A stretch of 15,258 nt of DNA from Chloroflexota bacterium (GTDB lineage Bacteria; Chloroflexota; Limnocylindria; QHBO01). This document shows, piece by piece, positions 1 to 5,675 of the stretch (positions within the stretch are counted from its first letter, which is position 1; each line of letters begins with the position of its first letter). The notes beneath the pieces are model-generated. The model did not search any database. It was not told the DNA's origin and saw only the letters and a program-made list of their open reading frames with translations. A program made the position numbers and the translations under genes. The stretch spans positions 2,990 through 18,247 of the forward strand of contig VBJX01000015.1 in NCBI GenBank assembly GCA_005879775.1, given 5' to 3'.

Positions 1-323
1 ATCTCGCGCAGCTGCTTCTGGGTGACGCGCCCGACCTTGTCACGGTTGGGCTGCGCCGATCCGCTCTCCACCCCCGCGGCCCGCTTCAGCAGGGCTGCCG
101 CCAGGGGCGCCTTGGTGACGAAGGTGAACGAGCGGTCCTCGAAGACGGTGATCTCGGCGGGGACGACGTAGCCGCGCAGGTTGGCGGTCCGCTCGTTGAA
201 GGCCTTGATGAACTCCATGATGTTGATCCCGTGCTGGCCGAGCGCGGGACCGACCGGCGGAGCCGCGGTGGCCACGGCCGCGGGGGCCTGCACCTTGAGA
301 ATCGCCCGGATCTTCTTTGCCAA
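1..323 (-). CDS. rplK: 50S ribosomal protein L11, N-terminal 107 residues (partial, runs off the left edge)
   Basis: L11 sits at the GTPase-associated centre of the large subunit, binds 23S rRNA helices 43/44 and helps factor-dependent GTP hydrolysis. The visible protein begins (M)AKKIRAILKVQ and carries the family signatures PPVGPALGQHGINIMEF and FNERTANLRGY, so the whole N-terminal domain and the start of the rRNA-binding C-terminal domain are present; a full protein is usually about 141 residues. The start is a TTG at 323-321, chosen because the family begins with M-A-K-K and a good AAGGAG ribosome-binding site lies about 7 bases upstream; no ATG fits. It follows nusG after 57 bases, the universal nusG-rplK order. 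Identity is certain from sequence; the 3' end is outside the window. Confidence 0.97.
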   Translation of the reverse strand, partial: MAKKIRAILKVQAPAAVATAAPPVGPALGQHGINIMEFIKAFNERTANLRGYVVPAEITVFEDRSFTFVTKAPLAAALLKRAAGVESGSAQPNRDKVGRVTQKQLRE

Positions 324-380
324 CCTGATCTCCTTCGAGGTCCAAGCGGAGCGGTTCTCGCCCCTCCCTCTGTGTTGCGT

Positions 381-1010
381 CTAGAGCTTGTCGATCTGCA
401 GGAAGTCGAGCTCCACCGGCGTCTCGCGGCCGAAGATGCTGACCAGCACCTTCACCTTGTTGCGCTCGGGGTTCACCTCGTCGACAGTCCCGATGAACTC
501 GGCGAACGGTCCGTCCTTGACGCGCACGCTCTGGCCCTTCGTGAACTGCAGCTTGAACTTCGGCGCCTCGACCCCCATCTGCTTGAGGATCTTCTTGACC
601 TCGCCCTCCTGGAGGGGGGTCGGCCGGTTGCCCGAGCCCACGAAGCTGGTGACGCCGGGCGTGTTGCGCACGACGTACCAGGACTCATCGGTCATCACCA
701 TCTCGACCAGGACGTAGCCCGGGAAGACCTTCTTGTTGACGGTCTGCCGCTGGCCGTTCTTGATCTCGATCTCCTCCTCCATCGGCACCAGGACCTGGAA
801 GATCTGGTCCTCCACGCCCATCGACTCGATGCGGTGCTCGAGGTTGGCCTTGACCTTGTTCTCGTACCCGGAATAGGTGTGGATCACATACCACTGCTTC
901 GTGCTGCGCTGTGCGGCATACGGGTCATCCGGCTGCGGCGCCTCGCGCGACAGGCGGGCGGCCTGGCGAGCCTCGTTCTCCTTCTCGCGGACCTGCTGCT
1001 CGTCGGCCAT
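381..1010 (-). CDS. nusG: Transcription termination/antitermination factor NusG
   Basis: NusG binds the RNA polymerase clamp, modulates pausing and links polymerase with Rho or the ribosome. The 209-residue protein has a charged N-terminal extension (about residues 1-35), an NGN domain beginning at KQWYVIHTYSGYENKV (near residue 38) with FPGYVLVEM and VRNTPGVTSFVG, and a C-terminal KOW domain with VRVKDGPFAEFIGTVDEV. The ATG at 1010-1008 is preferred; an in-frame GTG lies immediately upstream at 1013-1011 but would add only one residue. Its ATG shares one base with the secE stop codon (TGATG), so the two are probably translationally coupled. The extension before the NGN domain is rich in charged residues and probably disordered. 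Confidence 0.97.
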   Translation of the reverse strand: MADEQQVREKENEARQAARLSREAPQPDDPYAAQRSTKQWYVIHTYSGYENKVKANLEHRIESMGVEDQIFQVLVPMEEEIEIKNGQRQTVNKKVFPGYVLVEMVMTDESWYVVRNTPGVTSFVGSGNRPTPLQEGEVKKILKQMGVEAPKFKLQFTKGQSVRVKDGPFAEFIGTVDEVNPERNKVKVLVSIFGRETPVELDFLQIDKL

Positions 1011-1195
1011 CACAGCACCTGCTGCAGGGCGGCGTGGAGCACGGTGTCCAGCACGGCGATGTAGATACCGACCGCCACCGACACGGCGATCACGATGAGC
1101 GTCAGGTTGACGACTGTCTGGCGGGTGGGCCAGGCGACCTTGCCCAGCTCGGACCAGGCCTCGAGGAGGTACTGGCGAATGTTGCCGAACACCAT
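1010..1195 (-). CDS. secE: Preprotein translocase subunit SecE
   Basis: SecE is the essential small subunit that clamps SecY in the Sec translocon of the cytoplasmic membrane. The 61-residue protein shows the conserved amphipathic cytoplasmic helix LLEAWSELGKVAWPTRQTVV, with the family motif L-x-KV-x-WPTR, followed by a single membrane helix from about residue 31 to 50 (LTLIVIAVSVAVGIYIAVLD). This is the short, one-helix form typical of most bacteria outside the gamma-Proteobacteria. The ATG at 1195-1193 is chosen because the protein then starts just before the amphipathic helix and an AGGAG lies about 12 bases upstream; longer in-frame readings would run into the tRNA-Trp gene. It is followed directly by nusG. 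Confidence 0.95.
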   Translation of the reverse strand: MVFGNIRQYLLEAWSELGKVAWPTRQTVVNLTLIVIAVSVAVGIYIAVLDTVLHAALQQVL

Positions 1196-1249
1196 GCTTT
1201 CAGACTGCTCCTGGTTAGGTGATTGAGATCCTGCGGTCCCAAGTGGGGC

Positions 1250-1325
1250 TGGCAGGGGCGACAGGACTCGAACCTGCAACCGCTGGTTTTGGAGACCAGT
1301 GCTCTACCAGTTGAGCTACACCCCT
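1250..1325 (-). tRNA. tRNA-Trp (anticodon CCA)
   Basis: A complete 76-base cloverleaf including an encoded CCA end. The acceptor arms AGGGGTG and CGCCCCT pair over all seven positions, the D arm reads GCTC...GAGC, the anticodon loop is CTCCAAA within a CTGGT/ACCAG stem giving anticodon CCA, and the T arm contains GGTTCGAGTCC. The discriminator is G73, as expected for bacterial tRNA-Trp. It lies between rpmG (15 bases upstream) and secE (54 bases downstream), the classical position of this gene in many bacteria, and must be cut out of a shared transcript. Confidence 0.97.
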
Positions 1326-1340
1326 ACGAACGCGCGCTTC

Positions 1341-1505
1341 CTATTTCGTCTCCCGATGCAGCGTGTGCTGCCGGCAGCGCGGACAGAACTTGTTCAGCTC
1401 CATCCGCCCCGGGTCGTTCCGCTTGTTCTTGCGGGTGCTGTAGGTGCGCTCCTTGCAGGTCGTGCAAGCCAGCGAGATGACAGGTCGATTTTCGGCCTTG
1501 GCCAC
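1341..1505 (-). CDS. rpmG: 50S ribosomal protein L33, zinc-binding form
   Basis: L33 is a small zinc-ribbon protein of the large ribosomal subunit near the E site. The 54-residue product starts MAKAENRPVISLACTTCKE and contains KNKRNDPGRMELNKFCPRC; the four cysteines C14, C17, C41 and C44 form two CxxC knuckles, so this is the zinc-containing (C+) version rather than the zinc-free paralogue used under zinc limitation. The start is a GTG at 1505-1503 with a GAGGGA ribosome-binding site about 8 bases upstream. It is the first gene of the rpmG-tRNA-Trp-secE-nusG-rplK unit and lies about 70 bases downstream of a strong promoter. Confidence 0.96.
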   Translation of the reverse strand: MAKAENRPVISLACTTCKERTYSTRKNKRNDPGRMELNKFCPRCRQHTLHRETK

Positions 1506-1579
1506 GGTGCGATTCCCTCGTCAATCACCCGTCGCCGCCCACGCGTAAATCAGGCCGGTCACCGGGGGAAAGCCCGCCG

Positions 1580-1609
1580 ATTCTAGGCGGTGCGGCTAGC
1601 GGCTGTCAA
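1580..1609 (-). promoter_or_regulatory. Sigma-70-type promoter for the rpmG-tRNA-Trp-secE-nusG-rplK unit
   Basis: On the minus strand a perfect -35 TTGACA (1609-1604) is separated by 18 bases from a near-consensus -10 TAGAAT (1585-1580; 5 of 6). The expected start point near 1573 gives a leader of about 70 bases before the rpmG GTG. The bases after the -10 are GC-rich (CGGCGGG), the kind of discriminator found at stringently controlled ribosomal promoters. The -35 lies inside the last codons of the upstream membrane-protein gene, which ends at 1596. Confidence 0.75.
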
Positions 1610-2654
1610 CGACGCCGGCCCGCGCGTCGGGTGCCGGGCTGCGCCGGGCCAGCACGAGCCGGGTGAAGGGGAGACGGATGTCGCTGAAGACCTCGATGCT
1701 GCCCAGGAAGCCGACGAAGATGAAGAGGATCCCCAGCAGCTCGCCCAGGAAGAAGCTCCACGTGATGCCGAAGCGGTTGAGCCCGCTGGTGATACCGGGG
1801 ACGAAGCCGCCGAGCGCGATGAGCAGCGTCGCCGGCACCCGCGAGTTGAGCGTCCCCGCCCGGAACGCGCGGATGGCCCCGGGGATGGAGGCGAAGAAGT
1901 TGACGATCACCGCGACCGCCCGCCCGATCGCGCCGATGACCGGCGGCCCGCCCTCGATGCGCATTACCCGTCGCTTTGGCATGAAGATGTACGCCGAGTA
2001 GATCGCCCCGAAGACGAGCGCGAAGGCCCCGGTGATGTTGAACGGCGGGGTCAGGATGCGCAGGTTGCTCGGGAAAGCGGTCCCCACCGGCACCCCGGTT
2101 GTCGGGTCGAGGGCATAGCCGGGCGCCGGGATCGGCGCCGAGAGCACGAGAACGGCGACGATCACCGAGGCGATCCCCAGGATGGCGGCTGCCAGCGGGG
2201 CCACCAGCCGGCGATCGAAGCGGGTCGCGACGGCCAGCGCCACCGCCCCCACAGTCGAGAAGGCGACGACGGCCGCCACGGCGCCACCCGAGGCAGGGAC
2301 CCCTTCCTTGGCGCGAGCCAACGCGGCCAGGATGCTGAAGAGGCCGCCGCCGAAGAGGCTGAAGGCCACGAAGTAGCCGAAGCGGGTCCGGTTCAGGAGG
2401 AAGACCGTTCCTAGACCAAGGTATGAGGCGACCCCGAAGGCACCGATCAGGTACCAGGCCCGATACAGCGCTTCGCTCCAGCCGAACGCGCTGCCCAGGA
2501 ACTCCGTCCCGGCGCTGATCCCGTACCAGAGGAGGCCGATCGTCCAGACCAGCTGATACGGCTGGCGACGGCGCAGCCACTGGTCCCCCACCATCACGGC
2601 GAAGGCAAACGAAAGGACCGATGAGAGGAACGGCAGCACGACGTTCGGGTTCAC
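1596..2654 (-). CDS. Polytopic membrane protein of unknown function
   Basis: I do not recognise a characterised function. The 352-residue product is almost entirely hydrophobic, with about ten likely membrane segments: near residues 5-23, 33-54, 64-88, 92-112, 123-144, 150-172, 206-225, 238-258, 273-292 and 299-322. A short polar loop with Pro, Gly and Thr sits at about 173-205 and the last 30 residues are basic. Conserved-looking aromatic patches are LLWYGISAGTEFLGSAFGW and YRAWYLIGAFG near the N-terminus. No signal peptide, ATP-binding motif or transporter signature is visible. The start is a GTG at 2654-2652, preceded by AGGAGG at about 11 bases. It lies 32 bases downstream of tRNA-Thr(GGT), where tuf stands in the E. 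coli-type cluster; that position is the only contextual clue. Confidence 0.85.
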   Translation of the reverse strand: MNPNVVLPFLSSVLSFAFAVMVGDQWLRRRQPYQLVWTIGLLWYGISAGTEFLGSAFGWSEALYRAWYLIGAFGVASYLGLGTVFLLNRTRFGYFVAFSLFGGGLFSILAALARAKEGVPASGGAVAAVVAFSTVGAVALAVATRFDRRLVAPLAAAILGIASVIVAVLVLSAPIPAPGYALDPTTGVPVGTAFPSNLRILTPPFNITGAFALVFGAIYSAYIFMPKRRVMRIEGGPPVIGAIGRAVAVIVNFFASIPGAIRAFRAGTLNSRVPATLLIALGGFVPGITSGLNRFGITWSFFLGELLGILFIFVGFLGSIEVFSDIRLPFTRLVLARRSPAPDARAGVVDSR

Positions 2655-2686
2655 CGCGGATCAGGCCTCCTGCGCGACCGATGAAG

Positions 2687-2762
2687 TGGAGCCCACGTCC
2701 GGGCTCGAACCGGAGACCTCTTCCTTACCAAGGAAGTGCTCTGCCAACTGAGCTACGTGGGC
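2687..2762 (-). tRNA. tRNA-Thr (anticodon GGT)
   Basis: A complete 76-base tRNA with encoded CCA. The acceptor GCCCACG pairs perfectly with CGTGGGC, followed by discriminator T and CCA. The D arm is GCTC...GAGC, the anticodon stem CTTCC/GGAAG encloses the loop TTGGTAA (anticodon GGT), and the T arm contains GGTTCGAGCCC. It follows tRNA-Tyr after 99 bases. In E. coli the GGT threonine tRNA (thrT) is likewise the last of a Thr-Tyr-Gly-Thr cluster. The 99-base spacer to tRNA-Tyr holds no other tRNA: no GTTCGA-type T arm is present there. Confidence 0.97.
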
Positions 2763-2861
2763 GCGCGCAGATTCTGCGGCTGCGAGGAGATCGGCAGCAA
2801 CCATCGGTCTATCTTGGCAAATCTATGTATCGGATGCTGCCTGTCGGAAAGGTGGCTGGAC

Positions 2862-2946
2862 TGGTGGGCAGGGAGGGAATCGAACCCCCACAGTCGAAGA
2901 CGGCTGATCTACAGTCAGCGGAGCTCACCACCTGCTCAACCTACCC
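2862..2946 (-). tRNA. tRNA-Tyr (anticodon GTA), long variable arm
   Basis: An 85-base class II tRNA with encoded CCA. The acceptor GGGTAGG pairs with CCTGCCC (one T-G pair), discriminator A73. The D arm is GAGC/GCTC, the anticodon stem GCTGA/TCAGC encloses CTGTAGA (anticodon GTA), the long variable arm has a GTC-TTC-GAC hairpin, and the T arm is GGGGG-TTCGATT-CCCTC. A good promoter lies 19 bases upstream, so it is probably the first gene of a tRNA-Tyr, tRNA-Thr(GGT) transcript that may continue into the membrane-protein gene. Confidence 0.96.
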
Positions 2947-2965
2947 ACGGACCGATCGGTGGCGG

Positions 2966-2995
2966 AGTATACCCGTTCGCCCGCGGGCGCCTCAA
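2966..2995 (-). promoter_or_regulatory. Sigma-70-type promoter for tRNA-Tyr
   Basis: On the minus strand -35 TTGAGG (2995-2990) and -10 TATACT (2971-2966) are 18 bases apart; the -10 matches five of six consensus bases. The -10 ends 19 bases before the first base of tRNA-Tyr. Between them lies a GC-rich discriminator (CCGCCACC) and the perfect palindrome ACCGATCGGT (2951-2960), which straddles the expected start point. A GC-rich discriminator is typical of stringently controlled stable-RNA promoters. Confidence 0.7.
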
Positions 2996-3039
2996 CCGCG
3001 CCCTAACGGACGTGGGCCTCAGGCGTTTTACTTTGCAGA

Positions 3040-3067
3040 CCGCCCTTGGGCGGCCGCCGTGAGCGGC
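3040..3067 (+). promoter_or_regulatory. Two tandem GC-rich hairpins in the leader of the 3096 gene
   Basis: CCGCCC-TT-GGGCGG (3040-3053) is directly followed by GCCGC-CGTGA-GCGGC (3053-3067). Both are perfect short stems and they share one base, so they could stack or compete. They lie 29 bases before the TTG start, just ahead of the GAGGAAA ribosome-binding site at 3085. No T run follows, so they do not look like a terminator. On the other strand they lie upstream of the tRNA-Tyr promoter. A regulatory role is only a possibility. Confidence 0.35.
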
Positions 3068-3095
3068 TGCTGCACACGACGCACGAGGAAAACCC

Positions 3096-3527
3096 TTGAC
3101 CATGCGCGCTCCCACCCGACCCCGACTGATCCGTGCCGGCCTGATCGCCGCGGCCCTGACCGCCGGTGGAGCTTTGGCCGTCCAAGCGGCCCTGCCATCC
3201 GCCTCAGACAGCGGCCAGGCGCATGCCGCCGCAGGCGCGGCCAATGGGCAGGCGGCAAGCCACTTGCCGCAGAACGGGGCGAAGCCGTCGAGCGTCTCGG
3301 ATCGGCTCTCAGCCAACCAGGAGCGCATCCTCTCGAACCTCAATGACGTTGTCGACCGCCTGACTGGCGGCGGCCATGCCGCCCAGAACGCCATCGACGC
3401 GCTGCACAACGTCATCGATCGCCTCACGAACGACGACATCGGCCTGAACCGGGCCATGGAGGCGGTCTCCGGCGCGGGTCACCCTGCCCTGCCCGACGCC
3501 GCGATCCGCCACCCGGTCCGGCCATAG
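3096..3527 (+). CDS. Small secreted alpha-helical protein of unknown function
   Basis: I do not recognise a family. The 143-residue product has a Sec-type signal peptide: basic RAPTRPRLIR, a hydrophobic core LIAAALTAGGALAVQAA (about 14-32), then a low-complexity Ala/Gln/Ser linker (about 33-66). The mature part (about 67-127) is helical with two similar heptad-like stretches, NLNDVVDRLT (81-90) and ALHNVIDRLT (102-111), separated by a Gly-rich turn, suggesting a helical hairpin. There are no cysteines and no lipobox. The TTG at 3096 is chosen because GAGGAAA (3085-3091) is then well spaced; an ATG at 3102 would shorten it by two residues but puts the site about 13 bases away. It precedes the sigma-factor gene by 39 bases on the same strand, so co-expression is plausible. 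Confidence 0.7.
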   Translation: MTMRAPTRPRLIRAGLIAAALTAGGALAVQAALPSASDSGQAHAAAGAANGQAASHLPQNGAKPSSVSDRLSANQERILSNLNDVVDRLTGGGHAAQNAIDALHNVIDRLTNDDIGLNRAMEAVSGAGHPALPDAAIRHPVRP

Positions 3528-3566
3528 GCAGCCTCCTCAGATGACCGCGGCTACGCTTGCGGCGGC

Positions 3567-4166
3567 ATGCCGAACGATGAAGGGGAGATCGACGACCTTG
3601 TCGATCGCGCTCGAGCGGGCGACCAGGCGGCCCTTGGCGCCCTCTACGACCGCCTCGCCGCACGGCTCTATCGGTTTGCCTTCTTCCGGCTCGGCAACCG
3701 CGCCGATGCCGAGGACCTGACCCAGCGGACATTCCTGAAGATGATCGAGGCACTCCCCCGCTACCAGCGACGAGGCATTCCGTTCGAGGCGTGGTTCTTC
3801 CGCATCGCTCGCAACGGCCTCGTCGACGTGCTGCGTGCTCGGCGCTCTCATGATCCGCTCGAGGCGCTGCGCGCTGCGCCGAGTGCGGAGATCGGGCCTG
3901 AGGCCGCAGCCGAGCTGGCGAGCGAGTTCGCGGCGGTCGAGGCTGCGCTCTCCCAGCTCACGGAGGAGCAGCAAACCGTGATCGGGTACCGATTCATGGC
4001 CGGGCTGACGCCACGCGAGGTTGGGATCGTGATGGGCAAGCGGGAAGGGACGGTGCGCGGCCTCCAGTTCCGCGCCATCGCGGCTCTCCGCCGAGCCCTC
4101 GGAGACGACTCGGTCAGCGAGTCGAGGGCCGCGCGCAAGCGACCCGCCGAGGAGAACCGGCCGTGA
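3567..4166 (+). CDS. ECF-type RNA polymerase sigma factor
   Basis: An alternative sigma-70-family factor of the extracytoplasmic function type, with only regions 2 and 4. Region 2 (about residues 23-93) contains RLGNRADAEDLTQRTFLKM and FEAWFFRIARNGLVDVLR, matching the ECF core-binding and -10-recognition signatures. Region 4 (about 124-178) has ALSQLTEEQQTVIGYRFMAG followed by the helix-turn-helix LTPREVGIVMGKREGTVRGL. The linker (94-123) is Ala/Glu-rich and the 20-residue tail is charged. At 199 residues it is normal for the group. The ATG at 3567 has only a weak purine-rich site upstream. Its last bases overlap the next gene (GTGA), which encodes a membrane protein with a DUF5667-like outer domain; such pairs normally represent a sigma factor and its regulator. 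The promoters it serves cannot be read from this window. Confidence 0.92.
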   Translation: MPNDEGEIDDLVDRARAGDQAALGALYDRLAARLYRFAFFRLGNRADAEDLTQRTFLKMIEALPRYQRRGIPFEAWFFRIARNGLVDVLRARRSHDPLEALRAAPSAEIGPEAAAELASEFAAVEAALSQLTEEQQTVIGYRFMAGLTPREVGIVMGKREGTVRGLQFRAIAALRRALGDDSVSESRAARKRPAEENRP

Positions 4167-4825
4167 CGGTCCGCGACGACACTCGGATGCTCGAGCGGCT
4201 GGAGCGCTACGCCGTTGACGCCCTCAGTCCGGACCGGGCGCAGATGTCGCGGATGCGTGACGCCGTGGTGGTGGCCTTCGTCCGCCAGCCGACAGCCAGC
4301 CTCGCCGCTCCCCGTGCCTCCAAGCCCTGGGCGCGCGGCTGGTCACTTGCCGTGGCGCTTGGACTCGTGCTGGTGGCGAGCGGTGTGGCGGCCGCCGAGA
4401 GCGGACCGGGGCAGCCGTTGTATGGGGTCAGGTTGGCAATCGCCTCATTCACCCTTCCAGCCCATGGCGCTGCGCGCGAGCACGGGCTTGCCGAGCAGCT
4501 CGACGATCGACTGAGCGAGGCAGACGCCGCCGTCCGCAATGGCGATGGGCCCGCTGCGCAGGCAGCGCTGCAGGCGTACCTGCACACGCTCACCGAGCTC
4601 GAGCGCGGCAACATCGACCGATCCGTACGGGCTGACCTGCAGCATCATCTCGACGTGCTCCGGGCGCTTATCGCCAGCGCTCCGTCCCAGGCGACTAACG
4701 GCCTGCAGCAGGCGATCGACGAGGCCAAGCAGGCTTCGCACGCGGCGCCCAAGGACCCCGCATCCAACCCACCGACGGCGACTCCCCGCGCTCACCCGTC
4801 CACGGCACCGAGCCATCGGCCGTAG
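4163..4825 (+). CDS. Single-pass membrane protein with DUF5667-like extracytoplasmic domain, probable sigma-factor partner
   Basis: The 220-residue product has a cytoplasmic N-terminal part (1-58) with helical MLERLERYAVDALSPDRAQM, one membrane helix at about 59-77 (GWSLAVALGLVLVASGVAA), and an outer domain whose PGQPLYGVRLAIAS (82-95) and following EHGLAEQLDDRLSEADAAV match the DUF5667 pattern (PG-x-x-LY-x-x-K/R, then a helix with a repeated L-x-x-R-L-x-E-A). The tail after about 195 is Pro/Thr/Ala/Ser-rich and probably disordered. No HxxxCxxC zinc anti-sigma motif is seen. The GTG start at 4163 overlaps the sigma gene stop by 4 bases, with GAGGAG about 8 bases upstream, indicating translational coupling. 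An anti-sigma or sensing role is inferred from topology and coupling. It ends 12 bases before the 3' end of the convergent tRNA-Thr. Confidence 0.85.
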   Translation: MTVRDDTRMLERLERYAVDALSPDRAQMSRMRDAVVVAFVRQPTASLAAPRASKPWARGWSLAVALGLVLVASGVAAAESGPGQPLYGVRLAIASFTLPAHGAAREHGLAEQLDDRLSEADAAVRNGDGPAAQAALQAYLHTLTELERGNIDRSVRADLQHHLDVLRALIASAPSQATNGLQQAIDEAKQASHAAPKDPASNPPTATPRAHPSTAPSHRP

Positions 4826-4837
4826 CTGCTCAGAATC

Positions 4838-4912
4838 TGGAGCCGACGGAGGGAGTCGAACCCACAACCGGCGGTTTACAAAACCGCTGCTCTACCGTTG
4901 AGCTACGTCGGC
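4838..4912 (-). tRNA. tRNA-Thr (anticodon TGT)
   Basis: A complete 75-base tRNA with encoded CCA. The acceptor GCCGACG pairs perfectly with CGTCGGC, discriminator T. The D arm is GCTC...GAGC, the anticodon stem GCGGT/ACCGC encloses TTTGTAA (anticodon TGT), and the T arm contains GGGTTCGACTCCC. It lies 13 bases downstream of rlmB on the same strand, so it may be transcribed from the rlmB operon. Read-through from the convergent DUF5667-like gene would run antisense through it. In the E. coli cluster the TGT threonine tRNA (thrU) is directly followed by tRNA-Tyr; here the plus-strand island lies between them. Confidence 0.97.
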
Positions 4913-4925
4913 CTCGGATCCGATT

Positions 4926-5675
4926 CTAGTCGCGGCCCGAGAGCGATCGCTGACGAACCACCTCGAAGAGGAGGAGCGCGCCGGCGGTGGCCGCGTTCAG
5001 CGAGCCGACCTGTCCCGCCATCGGGAAGCTGACGAGGAGGTCGCACCGGCGCCGAATGGCGCCCGAGACCCCGCTCCCCTCGCTGCCCACCACGATCGCG
5101 ATCGGGCCTGCCAGGCCTGACTCCCAGGCGGTCTGCACCGCCTCCTGGTCGGCCGCCACCACGCGGACGCCTCGCGCCTGAAGCTCGCGGATGGTGCCGG
5201 CCAGGGTCTCGACCGGAGCCAGGAGCAGGTGCTCGCTTGCTCCCGCCGACGCCTTGATCGCCGCCGCGCTCACCGGCGCCGCGCCTCGCGTGGGGAAGAC
5301 CACGCCGTCCGCGCCGGCGGCCTCCGCCGAGCGCAGCAGCGTGCCGACGTTCACCGGATCCTGGAGGTGGTCCAGGGCCAGGATCATCGGGTCGTGCCCG
5401 CGAGCGGCGGCCCGCGCCAGGATCTCGGATGGGTCAGACCAGCGGCGCTCGTCGACCTCCAGCACAACTCCCTGGTGCCCGTCGAAGCCGGCCAGCTGCC
5501 GGATCCGGTCGCCAGCGACGCGCTCGACCGGAACCGACCGGTCTCGGGCCGCGGCGAGCAGCGCTTTGAGCTCCGGGCTGGGTCGAGCGGTGTCCGACAC
5601 GAGCAGGCGATGGGCCGGTCGCCCCGCGGCCAGCGCTTCCGCCACGGGCCGGCGCCCGCCGATCCATTCGCTCAC
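4926..5675 (-). CDS. rlmB: 23S rRNA (guanosine-2'-O-)-methyltransferase RlmB, SpoU/TrmH family
   Basis: RlmB methylates the 2'-OH of G2251 (E. coli numbering) in the ribosomal P loop using S-adenosylmethionine. The 249-residue protein has an N-terminal L30e-like substrate-binding domain (WIGGRRPVAEAL at 4-15; GFDGHQGVVLEV near 63-74) and a SPOUT knot domain with motif 1 DPVNVGTLLRSAEAAGADGV (about 106-125; N109, R115), motif 2 IVVGSEGSGVS (about 194-204) and motif 3 VGSLNAATAGALLLFE (about 223-238). These fit the RlmB/TrmH signature well. The GTG at 5675 is chosen because it overlaps the ispF stop by 4 bases (GTGA) and the protein then starts at the conserved W-I-x-G; longer readings run into the ispF gene. 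Other SpoU members are possible, but the N-terminal domain and neighbourhood favour RlmB. Confidence 0.92.
   Translation of the reverse strand: MSEWIGGRRPVAEALAAGRPAHRLLVSDTARPSPELKALLAAARDRSVPVERVAGDRIRQLAGFDGHQGVVLEVDERRWSDPSEILARAAARGHDPMILALDHLQDPVNVGTLLRSAEAAGADGVVFPTRGAAPVSAAAIKASAGASEHLLLAPVETLAGTIRELQARGVRVVAADQEAVQTAWESGLAGPIAIVVGSEGSGVSGAIRRRCDLLVSFPMAGQVGSLNAATAGALLLFEVVRQRSLSGRD

Noticed and set aside
231..2414. Long plus-strand frames antisense to nusG (231-1064) and to the membrane protein (1590-2414)
   Set aside because: Both are out-of-frame shadows of minus-strand genes with clear homology or membrane topology; neither has a plausible protein composition.
2763..2861. A possible tRNA-Gly between tRNA-Tyr and tRNA-Thr(GGT), as in the E. 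coli cluster
   Set aside because: The 99-base spacer has no T-arm consensus, no acceptor pairing and no glycine anticodon arm.
2621..3346. Plus-strand frames running through tRNA-Thr(GGT) and tRNA-Tyr (2621-3346 and 2736-3062)
   Set aside because: Their translations contain the antisense tRNA T-arm pattern (PGSNRR, RESNPHS), a well-known spurious ORF artefact.
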